From Fen-1364 sp049515135 (lineage in GTDB: Bacteria; Spirochaetota; Spirochaetia; SZUA-6; Fen-1364): 64,000 nt of DNA. The notes under the pieces are model-generated. The model saw only the letters and a program-made list of their open reading frames with translations, had not been told where the DNA came from and searched no databases. The DNA is taken from contig JBEKUJ010000003.1 in assembly GCA_049515135.1 (NCBI GenBank), positions 186,001 through 250,000 of the forward strand. Direction: 5' to 3'. A program made the position numbers and the translations under genes. Shown here in pieces: positions 36,281 to 45,365 of this stretch (within the stretch, counting starts at the first letter, position 1; each line of letters begins with the position of its first letter).

Positions 36281-38782
36281 TTAGGAAAGAAGCAAGGAAG
36301 AAAGCTTCCGCGCGCTCTCTTCCCAGGTGAGCCAGGAAAACTTCGCCGGTTTGTAAATCCTAGGACTACCTTGAATCATGCTTCCTATCAGTTCGGAGAG
36401 GCTCCCTGAGCGGTTGCCGTCAAAATAGATTGCTCCATCTCGTCCTACCTCGCGGAAAACCGGGATATCTCTTGCAACTACCCAAATTCCTTTTTGGGCA
36501 GCCTCAATAATGGGAAGACCGAACCCTTCCGCCTCCGACGCCGCAATAAGCGCAGTCGACGCAGAGTAAATCTTGTCCAAGTAATCATCGCTGACACGGT
36601 CCAACCAGAACAGCCTTTTGTTTCTTTCCGGATGTTCAAGAAGTCTCTTTGCAAGACCTTCCATTTTCCAGCCAAGTCTTCCAACAAGAACGAGATTAAC
36701 GGTATTCCCCTGATGCCACAAAAGTTCAAACTCATCAAGAACAAGCGTGTGACCTTTTCGTGGCTCGAGCGTCCCGACCATAAGGAAGGAAGGGTTCGAC
36801 ATTAATCTTCCCAGAACTTGCGACGCTTCGAAAGATATCCCATCGCTATGTTTGCTGGACGCGATGTCCGCGCCCAAATGAAACCACTCGATGCGCAACG
36901 ACTTGTTGTATTCTGGATAGTTCGCCACCATCCAATTTCTCATTTCTTGTGAAACTGCCTTCGAAATGCAGAAGAAGCCGTCTGTGTTTGGAGTGATAGA
37001 ATGAATCCAGATGTTGAATTCCTTGACCAATGCATCTTCGAAATAGTCCGGATTTGTTAGAGGAATGAGATCGTACACAACGAAGTACACTTTTACACCT
37101 ATCGCCCGAAGACGCGCGATTTCGGGCGCGTATAAGGGGTACAAGCGGACGGAAAGGTCCAGTCCCAGCATGATATCGCCTTTACGAGCATCTATGACGT
37201 CATCGCCCCCGGCTTTCTGCAAGCTATGGTACTCCGTTTGTTCCGCAAGCCATCGACTTGCCTGCTTGAATTTGCCGCTTTCGTCACCGTACACCGGAAC
37301 GGCATCGTATTTTTCTTTCATAATATTCGGGAGATGACGGAGCATCGCGCGAACAACGCGATGAGTTCCCGTTCGCAAGTCCTGCGCGGCAAACATTGAA
37401 ATGTCGATATACAAACGCGGCTTGCCTGGCCGCATTACCAAGGAAGCGAGCGAGACTGCCGCTGCTGCGTAGTCGCGGAGGTCCGGGCGTGATCCTCTAC
37501 GGGGAATTCTCGACAGGAACTCAACTTCGGTGTCAAGGTCTATGCTGCGTGCTTTTTGCTGATTTTTCGCCTCTGCGATGAGACGCTCTTCCATTTCATT
37601 AAAAAACTCCAGGCTTGCTGCTGCCGCGTCTTCCCACGTAAGATCCGTTTCTTGCAGAAGTGTCCCACTTTTCAGACTGACCCGAAATTCCTTCTCTTCA
37701 AGACAGTGACGAAGCAATCTCGCAATTCGGTCTGTATTCTTCGGATTGAATAGGGCGTTTTCGTTGATCCTCATTCTCTCAAGTCCCTTCGAATTGGGGC
37801 TGAGGAAGGTTGCGCCGCAAGCCATGGTTTCCATGATAGGCAAAACGAATCCTTGCTCCACATCCAGAAACACAATCAGAGTACCGGCTCGGTACAGGGA
37901 CACGATATCCCCGTCGTTTATCTTCCCAGTCAGTCCATACTCCCCGGACGAGAGGCCGGCCTTTCTGGCCAGTCGCCGGATTTTCTCTTGATCATCTGTC
38001 CCAAACTCAACAATTAGTTGGTACTTTTCTCTTAAACGCTTGGGTAGCCTAGCCCATGCAATGAACAGCCTTCCCATCTGCTTGCTTGCAGCATATTTCG
38101 CAGGAGCACACAACACAAAGTTTCTAGAAATTCCAAGCCGGTCCAAAACTGAATCATTGTATCCGTTTGAGGCTTCGGTCAGGCTTTGATCGCAACCGGC
38201 ACCGATAACTGCGGTCTTTTTTCTGTCAAAATGCAGTCGTTCAACTGCCTGGTCTACAACGTGGTTCGAGATTCCCAAGAGACCTTCTGCACGAGCGAGC
38301 TCTTCCACCTTGCGATTGTAGAAACTCGTAAAAAGCGTGTCTTTCAAACTCATCTCAGCCTTTAGAGAGAGAATGAGGTCATACAGCATGCACACGACAG
38401 GGCTGCTTCGCTCCTTTTGAATCGAAACCACCGCGTTATCTGTATAGCCTTCAAACAAACTGAGAACAAAGACGCAATCGGGTCCAATCGAGCCTATGAG
38501 GGCTTGTCGAATCTCGATGGAAGCTTGATTGCGCCATGCGTTTCGAGGTTCCGATTCATTCACGTCACCAATCGGGAAAAAGACATGGGTATGGTCCAGC
38601 GGAATCCATTTGGAAAAGCGATGCCGCAGTTCCGGCACTGACTCGCAGAACGCCCCATTCATCAGAATATGAAACTCGTGCTTCTTGTTGGCTGATAGGA
38701 GGGCGGTAACGAGGGACAACGAATACCGACCAATTTCCCATCTCCTATTCTGGCATGGTTGAATATCTATGAGGATTTTCAC
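36281..38782 (-). CDS. Double-module GT4 glycosyltransferase
   Basis: About 833 residues with two GT-B units. Unit one begins KILIDIQPCQNRRWEIGRYS and has FLDVEQGFVLPIMETMACGATFL as donor site. Unit two begins RLYIDISMFAAQDLRTGTHRV and has FLMVGTLEPRKGH and AASEAEGFGLPIIEAAQKG. The second unit closely resembles the last unit of the 1245-residue protein, which points to common origin. GTG at 38,782 overlaps the stop of the methyltransferase relic (GTGA), so this start is preferred to the ATG at 38,863 inside the relic. Likely a two-step cytoplasmic sugar transferase. Confidence 0.85.
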   Translation of the reverse strand: MKILIDIQPCQNRRWEIGRYSLSLVTALLSANKKHEFHILMNGAFCESVPELRHRFSKWIPLDHTHVFFPIGDVNESEPRNAWRNQASIEIRQALIGSIGPDCVFVLSLFEGYTDNAVVSIQKERSSPVVCMLYDLILSLKAEMSLKDTLFTSFYNRKVEELARAEGLLGISNHVVDQAVERLHFDRKKTAVIGAGCDQSLTEASNGYNDSVLDRLGISRNFVLCAPAKYAASKQMGRLFIAWARLPKRLREKYQLIVEFGTDDQEKIRRLARKAGLSSGEYGLTGKINDGDIVSLYRAGTLIVFLDVEQGFVLPIMETMACGATFLSPNSKGLERMRINENALFNPKNTDRIARLLRHCLEEKEFRVSLKSGTLLQETDLTWEDAAAASLEFFNEMEERLIAEAKNQQKARSIDLDTEVEFLSRIPRRGSRPDLRDYAAAAVSLASLVMRPGKPRLYIDISMFAAQDLRTGTHRVVRAMLRHLPNIMKEKYDAVPVYGDESGKFKQASRWLAEQTEYHSLQKAGGDDVIDARKGDIMLGLDLSVRLYPLYAPEIARLRAIGVKVYFVVYDLIPLTNPDYFEDALVKEFNIWIHSITPNTDGFFCISKAVSQEMRNWMVANYPEYNKSLRIEWFHLGADIASSKHSDGISFEASQVLGRLMSNPSFLMVGTLEPRKGHTLVLDEFELLWHQGNTVNLVLVGRLGWKMEGLAKRLLEHPERNKRLFWLDRVSDDYLDKIYSASTALIAASEAEGFGLPIIEAAQKGIWVVARDIPVFREVGRDGAIYFDGNRSGSLSELIGSMIQGSPRIYKPAKFSWLTWEESARKLSSLLLS

Positions 38783-39162
38783 TGGCCTTTTCTTTCTTTG
38801 CGCGAGGCGAGAAGCCTCGAAAACACGTCTTGTTCCATCGGGCTCAGAGTTGATAGAATCCATGCCCCAGAATCACCGAACCACGAACTAGAAGGCGAAG
38901 AGACATGCCGGGACACCCGGGCGAACAGTTCAGGTCTTGATCGCAGCAGGCTCCGTCCTAGCCTTCTAATAGCGGGCACTCGGTATAGACATCTTCCAAT
39001 AGTTGCGAGGAAAAGCTTTCCAGCACGTTTCAGCACTTGTTTACCAGTCCAACGGCGTCAACCTAGTTTTCGATAAACCTGCAAGCGATGCCGGATGCTC
39101 TCGCGGCTACCACGAAAGCGATCCTCAAAACCTCGATAGAACTCAAGCGTATCGTCAACCAA
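38779..39162 (-). pseudogene. Methyltransferase relic with internal deletion and in-frame stop
   Basis: One frame runs from TTG 39,162 to 38,779 with a single TGA at 39,060-39,058. Before the stop it reads EFYRGFEDRFRGSRESIRHRLQVY, the conserved N-terminal segment of polysaccharide-locus methyltransferases. After the stop comes KRAGKLFLATIGRCLYRVPAIRRLGRSLL, typical of their C-terminal tail. The whole SAM-binding domain between them is missing. The remaining frame still ends in GTGA with the GT4 gene, so the gene was probably coupled to it. TTG has AGAGG upstream. An 85-residue product from GTG 39,036 is possible but would have no catalytic part. Confidence 0.65.
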
Positions 39163-39177
39163 TTATCTTTTGCCTCT

Positions 39178-39969
39178 TCATACACCAAGCAGTTGCTCAT
39201 ATTTTTTTATTACATCGCCGATGTTGCTCCCCGTCTCCACAATTCTTCCGTGCTCCAGTATCATTCCCGAGTCACAGAGCGATTGGATGGCGGCAGTATT
39301 ATGACTCACAAAGATGACAGTCTTTCCCTGATGCTCGCTCACGTCATGCATTTTTCCAATTGATTTCTGCATGAATTTGATGTCCCCGACGGCAAGCACT
39401 TCATCCGCAATTATTATCTCTGCGTCCAGATGGGCGGCAACCGCGAAAGCAAGACGAACATACATCCCACTCGAGTATCGTTTCACCGGCGTGTCGATGA
39501 ACTCCTCTATTTCGCTGAATGCAACGATCTCATCGAACTTACTAGATATCTCATACTTACGCATCCCGAGAATAGCCCCGTTGAGATAGACATTTTCTCT
39601 TCCCGTGAGCTCTGGGTGAAAGCCCGTCCCAACTTCCAGGAGGCTCACCATTCGCCCGTTGATGAAGCATCGTCCTTCAGTTGGCGCAGTAATGCGAGAA
39701 AGAATCTTTAACAAGGTCGACTTGCCGGCACCATTTCTGCCCATTATCCCCAGGCGTTGACCTTGCCGGACTTCAAAACTGACATCCCTGAGCGCCCAGA
39801 AACGATCCCTTCTCCCGAACTTGGAAACTTCCCCAATCGGCGTATGAGGATCTTCCTTCCCCCTCATTTTGGCCCAAAAGCTTTGCAGATCTTTGTAGAA
39901 GGTTCCATTGCCAATGACGCCCAGCGAGTATTGCTTGGATATTCCTTGTGCCAATATCACGGTTTCCAT
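39178..39969 (-). CDS. Polysaccharide ABC exporter, ATP-binding protein (Wzt/TagH-like)
   Basis: A 263-residue ATPase. The Walker A site is GIMGRNGAGKSTLLKIL near residue 75, followed by a FHPELTGRENVYLNG segment specific to polysaccharide exporters. Then come the ABC signature YSSGMYVRLAFAVAAHLDAE, Walker B with IIIADEVLAVGD, and the switch histidine in VIFVSHNTAAI. It ends soon after the ATPase core, so the C-terminal O-antigen-binding domain of long Wzt proteins is absent. It pairs with the permease gene directly upstream to export a lipid-linked glycan made by the locus. Confidence 0.92.
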   Translation of the reverse strand: METVILAQGISKQYSLGVIGNGTFYKDLQSFWAKMRGKEDPHTPIGEVSKFGRRDRFWALRDVSFEVRQGQRLGIMGRNGAGKSTLLKILSRITAPTEGRCFINGRMVSLLEVGTGFHPELTGRENVYLNGAILGMRKYEISSKFDEIVAFSEIEEFIDTPVKRYSSGMYVRLAFAVAAHLDAEIIIADEVLAVGDIKFMQKSIGKMHDVSEHQGKTVIFVSHNTAAIQSLCDSGMILEHGRIVETGSNIGDVIKKYEQLLGV

Positions 39970-39990
39970 CAACGTGTCCGGAGTCTCCAG

Positions 39991-40851
39991 TTAGATAACA
40001 TCGATGAAGGTACGTTCGTTTCTGCTGAAAATAATCAATCCGAACAACGAAACGATGATCGTCACTCCCAGGCTGATCAACCACAAGTTCAGCTCCAACC
40101 TTCCGCTTCCCAGGAGCGCGAAGCGGAACATTTCAAGCATTGGGGATACTGGATTCAGATCGAAGGCCCATCGCCATTTTGCCGGAACCTTTGAGAGCGG
40201 GTAGATAATTGGGGTGACATACATCCAAAGGGACATTCCGAACCCAACCAGATTTTTCAAATCCCTATACTTGGTTGTAATTGCCGATACGATTATTCCG
40301 AGCCCCACTCCCAGAGCTGAAAGTTGAACGAGGAGCAGTGGAACGACAAGGACCCATGCGCTGAAACCGTAGTTATAGCCCGTCACAAAATAGTAGAGCA
40401 TGAATATAAGGAGCGTGGCAAATTGGACCGCCAAAGTAAGTGCGTTGTTCAATACATACGATATCGGGACAATCATTCGCGGGAAATATATCTTTCCGAA
40501 AAGTCCGGAATTAGCCGCAAATGTTTCAGAGCATTTTACCAGGTTGGCCGCAAAAAAGCCCCACAACATATTTCCTGAGAAGTAAAACAGAGGCTGGGGG
40601 ATATTGTCGGTGCCTATCTTTATGATGTTCCCGAATACGAACATGTACATGATAGTCGTAATCAAGGGTTGCACGATGAACCATAATGGACCCAGGATTG
40701 TCTGTTTGTATCCTGAAACGAAATCCCTTCGCGTCAAGAGTCCAATCAGGTCCTTGTAATGAAGAAGCTCCTTGAAATTGAACTTGAAAAGCTTGCTCTT
40801 CGGTTCTATGACGAAGGTCCATTTGTCGCCGTTGGCATTCTCAGTGCTCAT
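39991..40851 (-). CDS. Polysaccharide ABC exporter, permease (Wzm/TagG-like)
   Basis: A 286-residue ABC-2 type membrane protein with six hydrophobic segments. The N-terminal LLTRRDFVSGYKQTILGPLWFIVQPL is the family signature, and FPRMIVPISYVLNN follows. The C-terminal part has NPVSPMLEMFRFALLG and an ending of RNERTFIDVI, again typical. ATG at 40,851 is two bases after the stop of the upstream dehydrogenase gene; a longer frame to 40,992 overlaps that gene and lacks support. It works with the ATPase 21 bases downstream. Confidence 0.92.
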   Translation of the reverse strand: MSTENANGDKWTFVIEPKSKLFKFNFKELLHYKDLIGLLTRRDFVSGYKQTILGPLWFIVQPLITTIMYMFVFGNIIKIGTDNIPQPLFYFSGNMLWGFFAANLVKCSETFAANSGLFGKIYFPRMIVPISYVLNNALTLAVQFATLLIFMLYYFVTGYNYGFSAWVLVVPLLLVQLSALGVGLGIIVSAITTKYRDLKNLVGFGMSLWMYVTPIIYPLSKVPAKWRWAFDLNPVSPMLEMFRFALLGSGRLELNLWLISLGVTIIVSLFGLIIFSRNERTFIDVI

Positions 40852-40853
40852 GG

Positions 40854-42176
40854 TTAATGCCCCACTCCGAAATACCGGAATCCCTTTGCTTCGATGTCGC
40901 TCCTTCGATAGATATTTCTCAAATCGAAGAAGCTGGGTGATTTCAGAAGTGCTCTTACTCTGTCCAAATCCAGGTTTCGAAACTGGTTCCACTCGGTTAC
41001 TATCACCAGTGCGTCTGATCCCGCCAGCGCGTCATATTCGTCGGATGCAAAGCAGACGTTGGCACGGATACCCTTCAGACGCCACTGCGCTTCCTTCATG
41101 CCGGCCGGGTCCCAGACACGCAGTCGCGCGCCTTGCCGCACAAGACCTTGGCAAATCGCTATGGATGGAGCCTCTCGCATATCATCGGTGTTTGGCTTGA
41201 ATGTCAGGCCCAGCACAGCTATGGTCCTGCCGGCAACACTCCCCATGCCTTCCTCTATTTTCCTTACCATTCGAGCTTTTTGTCGTTCGTTCGCCGCAAT
41301 GGTCGTTTCTATGATGCTCAAGGGCTCGCCAAAATCCTGCCCCGTTCGAGCCAGCGCCCGCGTGTCCTTGGGGAAGCACGAACCGCCATAACCCGGCCCT
41401 GGATGCAGGAACTTCGCACCTATTCGGCCGTCCTTTCCCAAGGCGCGCGCAACTTCCTGGACGTTGGCCCCCACCTTTTCGCAGAGATTGGCAACCTCGT
41501 TGATGAATGTGATCTTCACAGCCAGGAATGCATTGGCTGCGTACTTGATCATTTCCGCTGTCTCGAGGCCTGTTTCGATGTATGGCGTTTCATTCAAGAA
41601 AAGCGCCCGGTAGACTTCCTTCATTACAGCTCGGGCCTGCGCGCTGTCTGAGCCAATTACCACCCGGTCCGGATGCGTGAAATCCTGGACAGCGGAACCC
41701 TCGCGAAGAAACTCCGGATTCGAAACCACATCGAAGGAAAATGCGGCGCCGCGGTTTGCCAGCTCTTCTGCAATCCAGCCTGAGACTTTTCGACCGGTGC
41801 CCACCGGTACAGTGCTTTTATCGACAACTACCTTGGGACTATTCATCGTTCGCCCAATCGTTCGGGCGGCTTCCTCCACATGCCGAAGGTCGGCGCTCCC
41901 ATCCTCCGCGGGCGGCGTCCCGACGGCAATAAAAAGCACATCGTTCGATACGATGGCTGTGGGAATATCAGTTGTGAACTTCAGCCTGTCAGCTGCAGCC
42001 GTGCGGGCAACGACATCAGCCAGACCCGGCTCAAAAATCGGAATTTCCCCTTTGTTCAACTTTTCGATCTTTGTCGCGTCGATGTCCACGCATGTCACAT
42101 GATTGCCAAAGTCAGCAAGGCATGCGCCGCTTACCAGTCCGACATAGCCTGTTCCAATGACCGCAATGGAGCTCAC
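40854..42176 (-). CDS. UDP-glucose 6-dehydrogenase family protein
   Basis: About 440 residues. The N-terminal NAD motif is IAVIGTGYVGLVSGACLADFG, followed by KIEKLNKGEIPIFEPGL. The central part has VVDKSTVPVGTGRKV and SNPEFLREGSAVQDF. The catalytic cysteine lies in PGYGGSCFPKDTRAL, and VLGLTFKPNTDDMREAPS lies in the C-terminal domain. The match to UDP-glucose 6-dehydrogenase (Ugd, TuaD) is strong, giving UDP-glucuronate. GTG at 42,176 overlaps the stop of the GHMP kinase gene (GTGA). It is only distantly similar to the dehydrogenase at 3,704-5,071. Confidence 0.9.
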   Translation of the reverse strand: MSSIAVIGTGYVGLVSGACLADFGNHVTCVDIDATKIEKLNKGEIPIFEPGLADVVARTAAADRLKFTTDIPTAIVSNDVLFIAVGTPPAEDGSADLRHVEEAARTIGRTMNSPKVVVDKSTVPVGTGRKVSGWIAEELANRGAAFSFDVVSNPEFLREGSAVQDFTHPDRVVIGSDSAQARAVMKEVYRALFLNETPYIETGLETAEMIKYAANAFLAVKITFINEVANLCEKVGANVQEVARALGKDGRIGAKFLHPGPGYGGSCFPKDTRALARTGQDFGEPLSIIETTIAANERQKARMVRKIEEGMGSVAGRTIAVLGLTFKPNTDDMREAPSIAICQGLVRQGARLRVWDPAGMKEAQWRLKGIRANVCFASDEYDALAGSDALVIVTEWNQFRNLDLDRVRALLKSPSFFDLRNIYRRSDIEAKGFRYFGVGH

Positions 42177-43150
42177 AGGATTACCTTTGTTCCTTCGAAG
42201 TCGAACCTGAAGCGCACTTCCGAAAGCCCGGCCTTGGCCATGGCGTGCCTCAGCTTGGTAGGGTCCTCGGTGTAGAACATCAGGAAACCTCCTCCACCCG
42301 CCCCTACAAGCTTGCCTCCTATTGCGCCATTTTTCCTGCCCAGCTCGTACCATTCGTCGATCTGAGAGTTGCTCATTCCCTGGGACCTTTTTTTCTTGTT
42401 CTGCCAGTGCTCGTGCATGATCTCGCCGACTTCGAACGCCTTTCCACCTTCCAGGGCTTCCTTGCTGCGGATCCCCAGCTCCTTCACATAGTGGAGGTTC
42501 TCGATCATTTGCGAATCGGCATTCTTTGTCTTCTCATCCTGATCCTTGAGAACGCCTCCAGCGCTTCTCGAAACTCCGGTAAAAAACAACAACAAGTTGT
42601 CCTCGAGGTCGAAAAGCGTTTCGCTGTCCAACTTGAGCGGCACTGCCTCCACGCTGTCATCGGAGTTGAAAGAGAAGCACGTGATGCCACCGTAGGCAGC
42701 AATGTACTGGTCCTGCTTTCCGACGGGCTCTTTCAAGCGCTCGATCTCTATCTCGCACGCAATCCTTGCCAGGTCGCTTGGCAGCATGGGCCGCATACTG
42801 TGTGCGCTGAGAGCCCGCAGCAAAGCGGTGGTAAAGCTCCCAGAGGAGCCGAGTCCTGTCCCCGCGGGTATGTCAGCGAAGGTGCTGATCTCGATCTGCG
42901 GATCCTGGAAATCGAGCACCCTCAATGCTTCCCGGATAATCGGATGCTGAATTTCGTCAGTGTGGAGAACGTGCTCCAACCTGGAATACTTTATGAAAAT
43001 TCCCGGGTAGAATGGCCGATTGACAGTCACAAATACGTACTTGTCAATTGCTCCGGCAACAAGGAACCCACCATGCTCACGGTAGTACGAGGGGAGATCT
43101 GTGCCCCCGCCGCCCAGCGTGATTCGGAGCGGACTTCGCGTTACGACCAT
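42173..43150 (-). CDS. hddA: GHMP kinase, D-glycero-D-manno-heptose 7-phosphate kinase-like
   Basis: A 325-residue sugar kinase. It starts VTRSPLRITLGGGGTDLPSYY, has the ATP-binding motif IPAGTGLGSSGSFTTALL, and near the C-terminus the third motif GGKLVGAGGGGFLMFY. These features match HddA, which phosphorylates heptose 7-phosphate at C1. The neighbours encode the other three activities of the GDP-heptose pathway, which supports the call over the related kinases for fucose or mevalonate. It overlaps the SDR gene by ten bases and the dehydrogenase gene by four. Confidence 0.85.
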   Translation of the reverse strand: MVVTRSPLRITLGGGGTDLPSYYREHGGFLVAGAIDKYVFVTVNRPFYPGIFIKYSRLEHVLHTDEIQHPIIREALRVLDFQDPQIEISTFADIPAGTGLGSSGSFTTALLRALSAHSMRPMLPSDLARIACEIEIERLKEPVGKQDQYIAAYGGITCFSFNSDDSVEAVPLKLDSETLFDLEDNLLLFFTGVSRSAGGVLKDQDEKTKNADSQMIENLHYVKELGIRSKEALEGGKAFEVGEIMHEHWQNKKKRSQGMSNSQIDEWYELGRKNGAIGGKLVGAGGGGFLMFYTEDPTKLRHAMAKAGLSEVRFRFDFEGTKVIL

Positions 43151-44112
43151 GCAGGAGCCTTCCGGGCTTCAAAGACCCAGGTGTTGGCTTTCAAATACCT
43201 GAGCGTCCGCACCACCGCTTCCTTGATCGTCAGCTTCGGTTTCCAGCCCAGATTCCGTATTCTGGAGCAGTCCAGAAAAATGAACGGATTGTCGCCGATC
43301 CAACCACGCGAGCCGCCTGTGAAGGAGAGTGATGGCTTGACGCCGAGCTCTTCCGTTATGACCCTGATTGAATTTTTGACCTCGATGTATTCATCAGTCC
43401 CAAGGTTGAAGATGTTCACTTTATCCATGGCCTTTTCGACTGCCAGGAAAATCGCGTCAATGCAATCCTGAATGTAAAGGTATGACTTCTTCTGAGTACC
43501 GTCACCGAGAACCTGAAGTTTTCCAGGATTGTTATGCAGCTGCAGGAAGAAGTCAAAGACATGCCCGTGCGTATATCTTTCACCGAGGATCGAGACAAAC
43601 CTGAAAATCCAGGCCTGAAACTCATATCCCTCGCAAAAAGCTGAGATCAGCCCTTCCCCCGCCAGCTTCGATGCCCCGTACAGGGAGGTCTGGACGGGGA
43701 AGGCGGCGTCCTCGGGGGTGGGAATGGCAGCTGCCTCGCCATAGACAGACCCTGTGGATGAAAAGGCAATTCTTTTGACGCCCGTTTCTTTCATTGCGAA
43801 CAGGACGTTGTACGTGGCTATGGTGTTCTGCTCCAGGTCCTTCCTGGGGTGCTGGGTGCCGAAACGAACGTCTGCGTTTGCCGCCAGGTGGAAGACCATG
43901 TCGCAGCCCGCCATCGCGGTGGTGAGGGCATTCAGGTCAAGGGTGTCACCGCGCACCAGCGAGAACTTCGGTTTGTCCTGCGCGCTTTTGAGAAACTCGA
44001 TCTGGCCCGTGTTGAAGTTGTCGTAGCAGACCACTTCATCACCTCGGCCAAGAAGTCGGTCGACAAGAGTGCTGCCGATGAATCCCGCACCTCCCGTGAC
44101 GAGACATTTCAC
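43141..44112 (-). CDS. NAD-dependent epimerase/dehydratase SDR
   Basis: A 323-residue extended SDR. It starts KCLVTGGAGFIGSTLVDRLL and has MVFHLAANADVRFG and AFSSTGSVYGEA. The catalytic SLYGASKLAGE (YxxxK) and the C-terminal DEYIEVKNSIRVITEEL follow. The pattern is that of UDP-glucose 4-epimerase-like proteins. As it lies between the kinase and the GmhB fusion gene, it may modify the GDP-heptose or a related sugar nucleotide. GTG at 44,112 overlaps the stop of the fusion gene (GTGA). The exact substrate is not known. Confidence 0.8.
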   Translation of the reverse strand: MKCLVTGGAGFIGSTLVDRLLGRGDEVVCYDNFNTGQIEFLKSAQDKPKFSLVRGDTLDLNALTTAMAGCDMVFHLAANADVRFGTQHPRKDLEQNTIATYNVLFAMKETGVKRIAFSSTGSVYGEAAAIPTPEDAAFPVQTSLYGASKLAGEGLISAFCEGYEFQAWIFRFVSILGERYTHGHVFDFFLQLHNNPGKLQVLGDGTQKKSYLYIQDCIDAIFLAVEKAMDKVNIFNLGTDEYIEVKNSIRVITEELGVKPSLSFTGGSRGWIGDNPFIFLDCSRIRNLGWKPKLTIKEAVVRTLRYLKANTWVFEARKAPAWS

Positions 44113-45365
44113 AGCGTGAACCCCGACTTCTTGCCGTCCTCGTAAAACATTCGCACGGTGTCCAGGGAATACTCATCGAGGTTCTTTCCGACGAGCTCCA
44201 GCTTCTTGAGGATGTCATGCGTGACCGTGATGATATGGCAGCCAATTTCTTCAGCGTGGAAGATATTCAAAAGCTCCCGGGGGCTTGCCCAGATCAGCTC
44301 GACCTTCGGGTTGGGGCGCAGCAACGCCACCGCTTCCTTCATGATGCCCAGAGGGTCGCAGCCTGTGTCCGCAATTCGGCCGGCAAAAATCGAGACGTAG
44401 CTCGACGGGCTTCCGTTGAAGCAGGGGAGAATGTCGCGGACCTGCTGCAAGGTCATCATGGCAGTTATGTTCAGCTTGAGCCCTTTGGCTGAGAGATTTC
44501 GGATCACGTCTTTCGTGGATTCACCGCGCGTGTTCGTGATGGGGATTTTCACGTACACGTTGGCGCCCCACTGAGAGATGATCAAGGCCTGGCGTTCCAT
44601 CTCGCTCATTTCGTCCGCAAAGACCTCGAATGAGAATGGCCTGTCAGGCACTTCCTTCAGGATGGATCGGGCAAAGGCTTCATAGTCGGTTATCCCGGCT
44701 TTTCGCATCAGGGTGGGATTCGTGGTAAATCCCTTGATGTAGGGCTGGCGGTACAGGGCCAGGATTCCTTCCCTGTCGGCGCCGTCAGCAAAAATCTTTG
44801 TCTTCATCTTTCCGAGTCGTGCATTCATCAGAATTACCTCCACAGCTTCCAAGAAGCTGCCGACAGTGAACGTGGGCTCGCTCTCGTTCGACTCTGAATA
44901 GTGGTTATCGATAAACACCGTCCGGCATCCTGCGCGTCTGCCGGCCTCGATGTCCTTCCATCTGTCACCCACCATGAAGCTGGCCCCGAGATCTATGTCC
45001 TTCTCAGCGGCAGCGACCAAGATCAAACCTGGCTTCGGTTTTCTGCACTCACAGTCATCTGTGTTTTCGTGGTAGCAGACGCGAAAAGAATCGATTGAAA
45101 GGCGTTTTGAAAGGTATTGATTGATCTCCTCTACGACTTTCTTTTCCGTCACACCGCGCGCGACATCAGGCTGGTTTGTTATCCCTATCAGGAGGTAACC
45201 CGCGTCCCGGAGTGCCCGGCAGCCCGCGTCCACTCCGGGTGCCACCTCGAGCTCCCGGATGTTTGCGGGAGGATACGGTTTGCCTTCGCGAACAACAGCC
45301 CGATTGAGAACGCCGTCCCGGTCAAGGAAAACGGCCCGGCGTTTTCCTATCGTACGGACTCCCAC
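44109..45365 (-). CDS. gmhB: Fusion of GmhB-type heptose bisphosphate phosphatase and transaldolase
   Basis: About 418 residues. Residues 1-179 are a HAD-IIIA phosphatase with AVFLDRDGVLN, GITNQPDVARG, the zinc-binding CYHENTDDCECRKPKPG, and MVGDRWKDIEAGRRAG; this is GmhB. Residues 180-418 resemble a small transaldolase, with FADGADREGI, KGFTTNPTLMRKAG, and the Schiff-base lysine in ANVYVKIPIT. Transaldolase can form sedoheptulose 7-phosphate, the entry compound of the heptose pathway. At the joint lies GGAGG eight bases before an in-frame ATG (44,828), so the transaldolase part may also be made alone. GTG at 45,365 is the chosen start, overlapping the previous gene by 19 bases. Confidence 0.85.
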   Translation of the reverse strand: MGVRTIGKRRAVFLDRDGVLNRAVVREGKPYPPANIRELEVAPGVDAGCRALRDAGYLLIGITNQPDVARGVTEKKVVEEINQYLSKRLSIDSFRVCYHENTDDCECRKPKPGLILVAAAEKDIDLGASFMVGDRWKDIEAGRRAGCRTVFIDNHYSESNESEPTFTVGSFLEAVEVILMNARLGKMKTKIFADGADREGILALYRQPYIKGFTTNPTLMRKAGITDYEAFARSILKEVPDRPFSFEVFADEMSEMERQALIISQWGANVYVKIPITNTRGESTKDVIRNLSAKGLKLNITAMMTLQQVRDILPCFNGSPSSYVSIFAGRIADTGCDPLGIMKEAVALLRPNPKVELIWASPRELLNIFHAEEIGCHIITVTHDILKKLELVGKNLDEYSLDTVRMFYEDGKKSGFTL

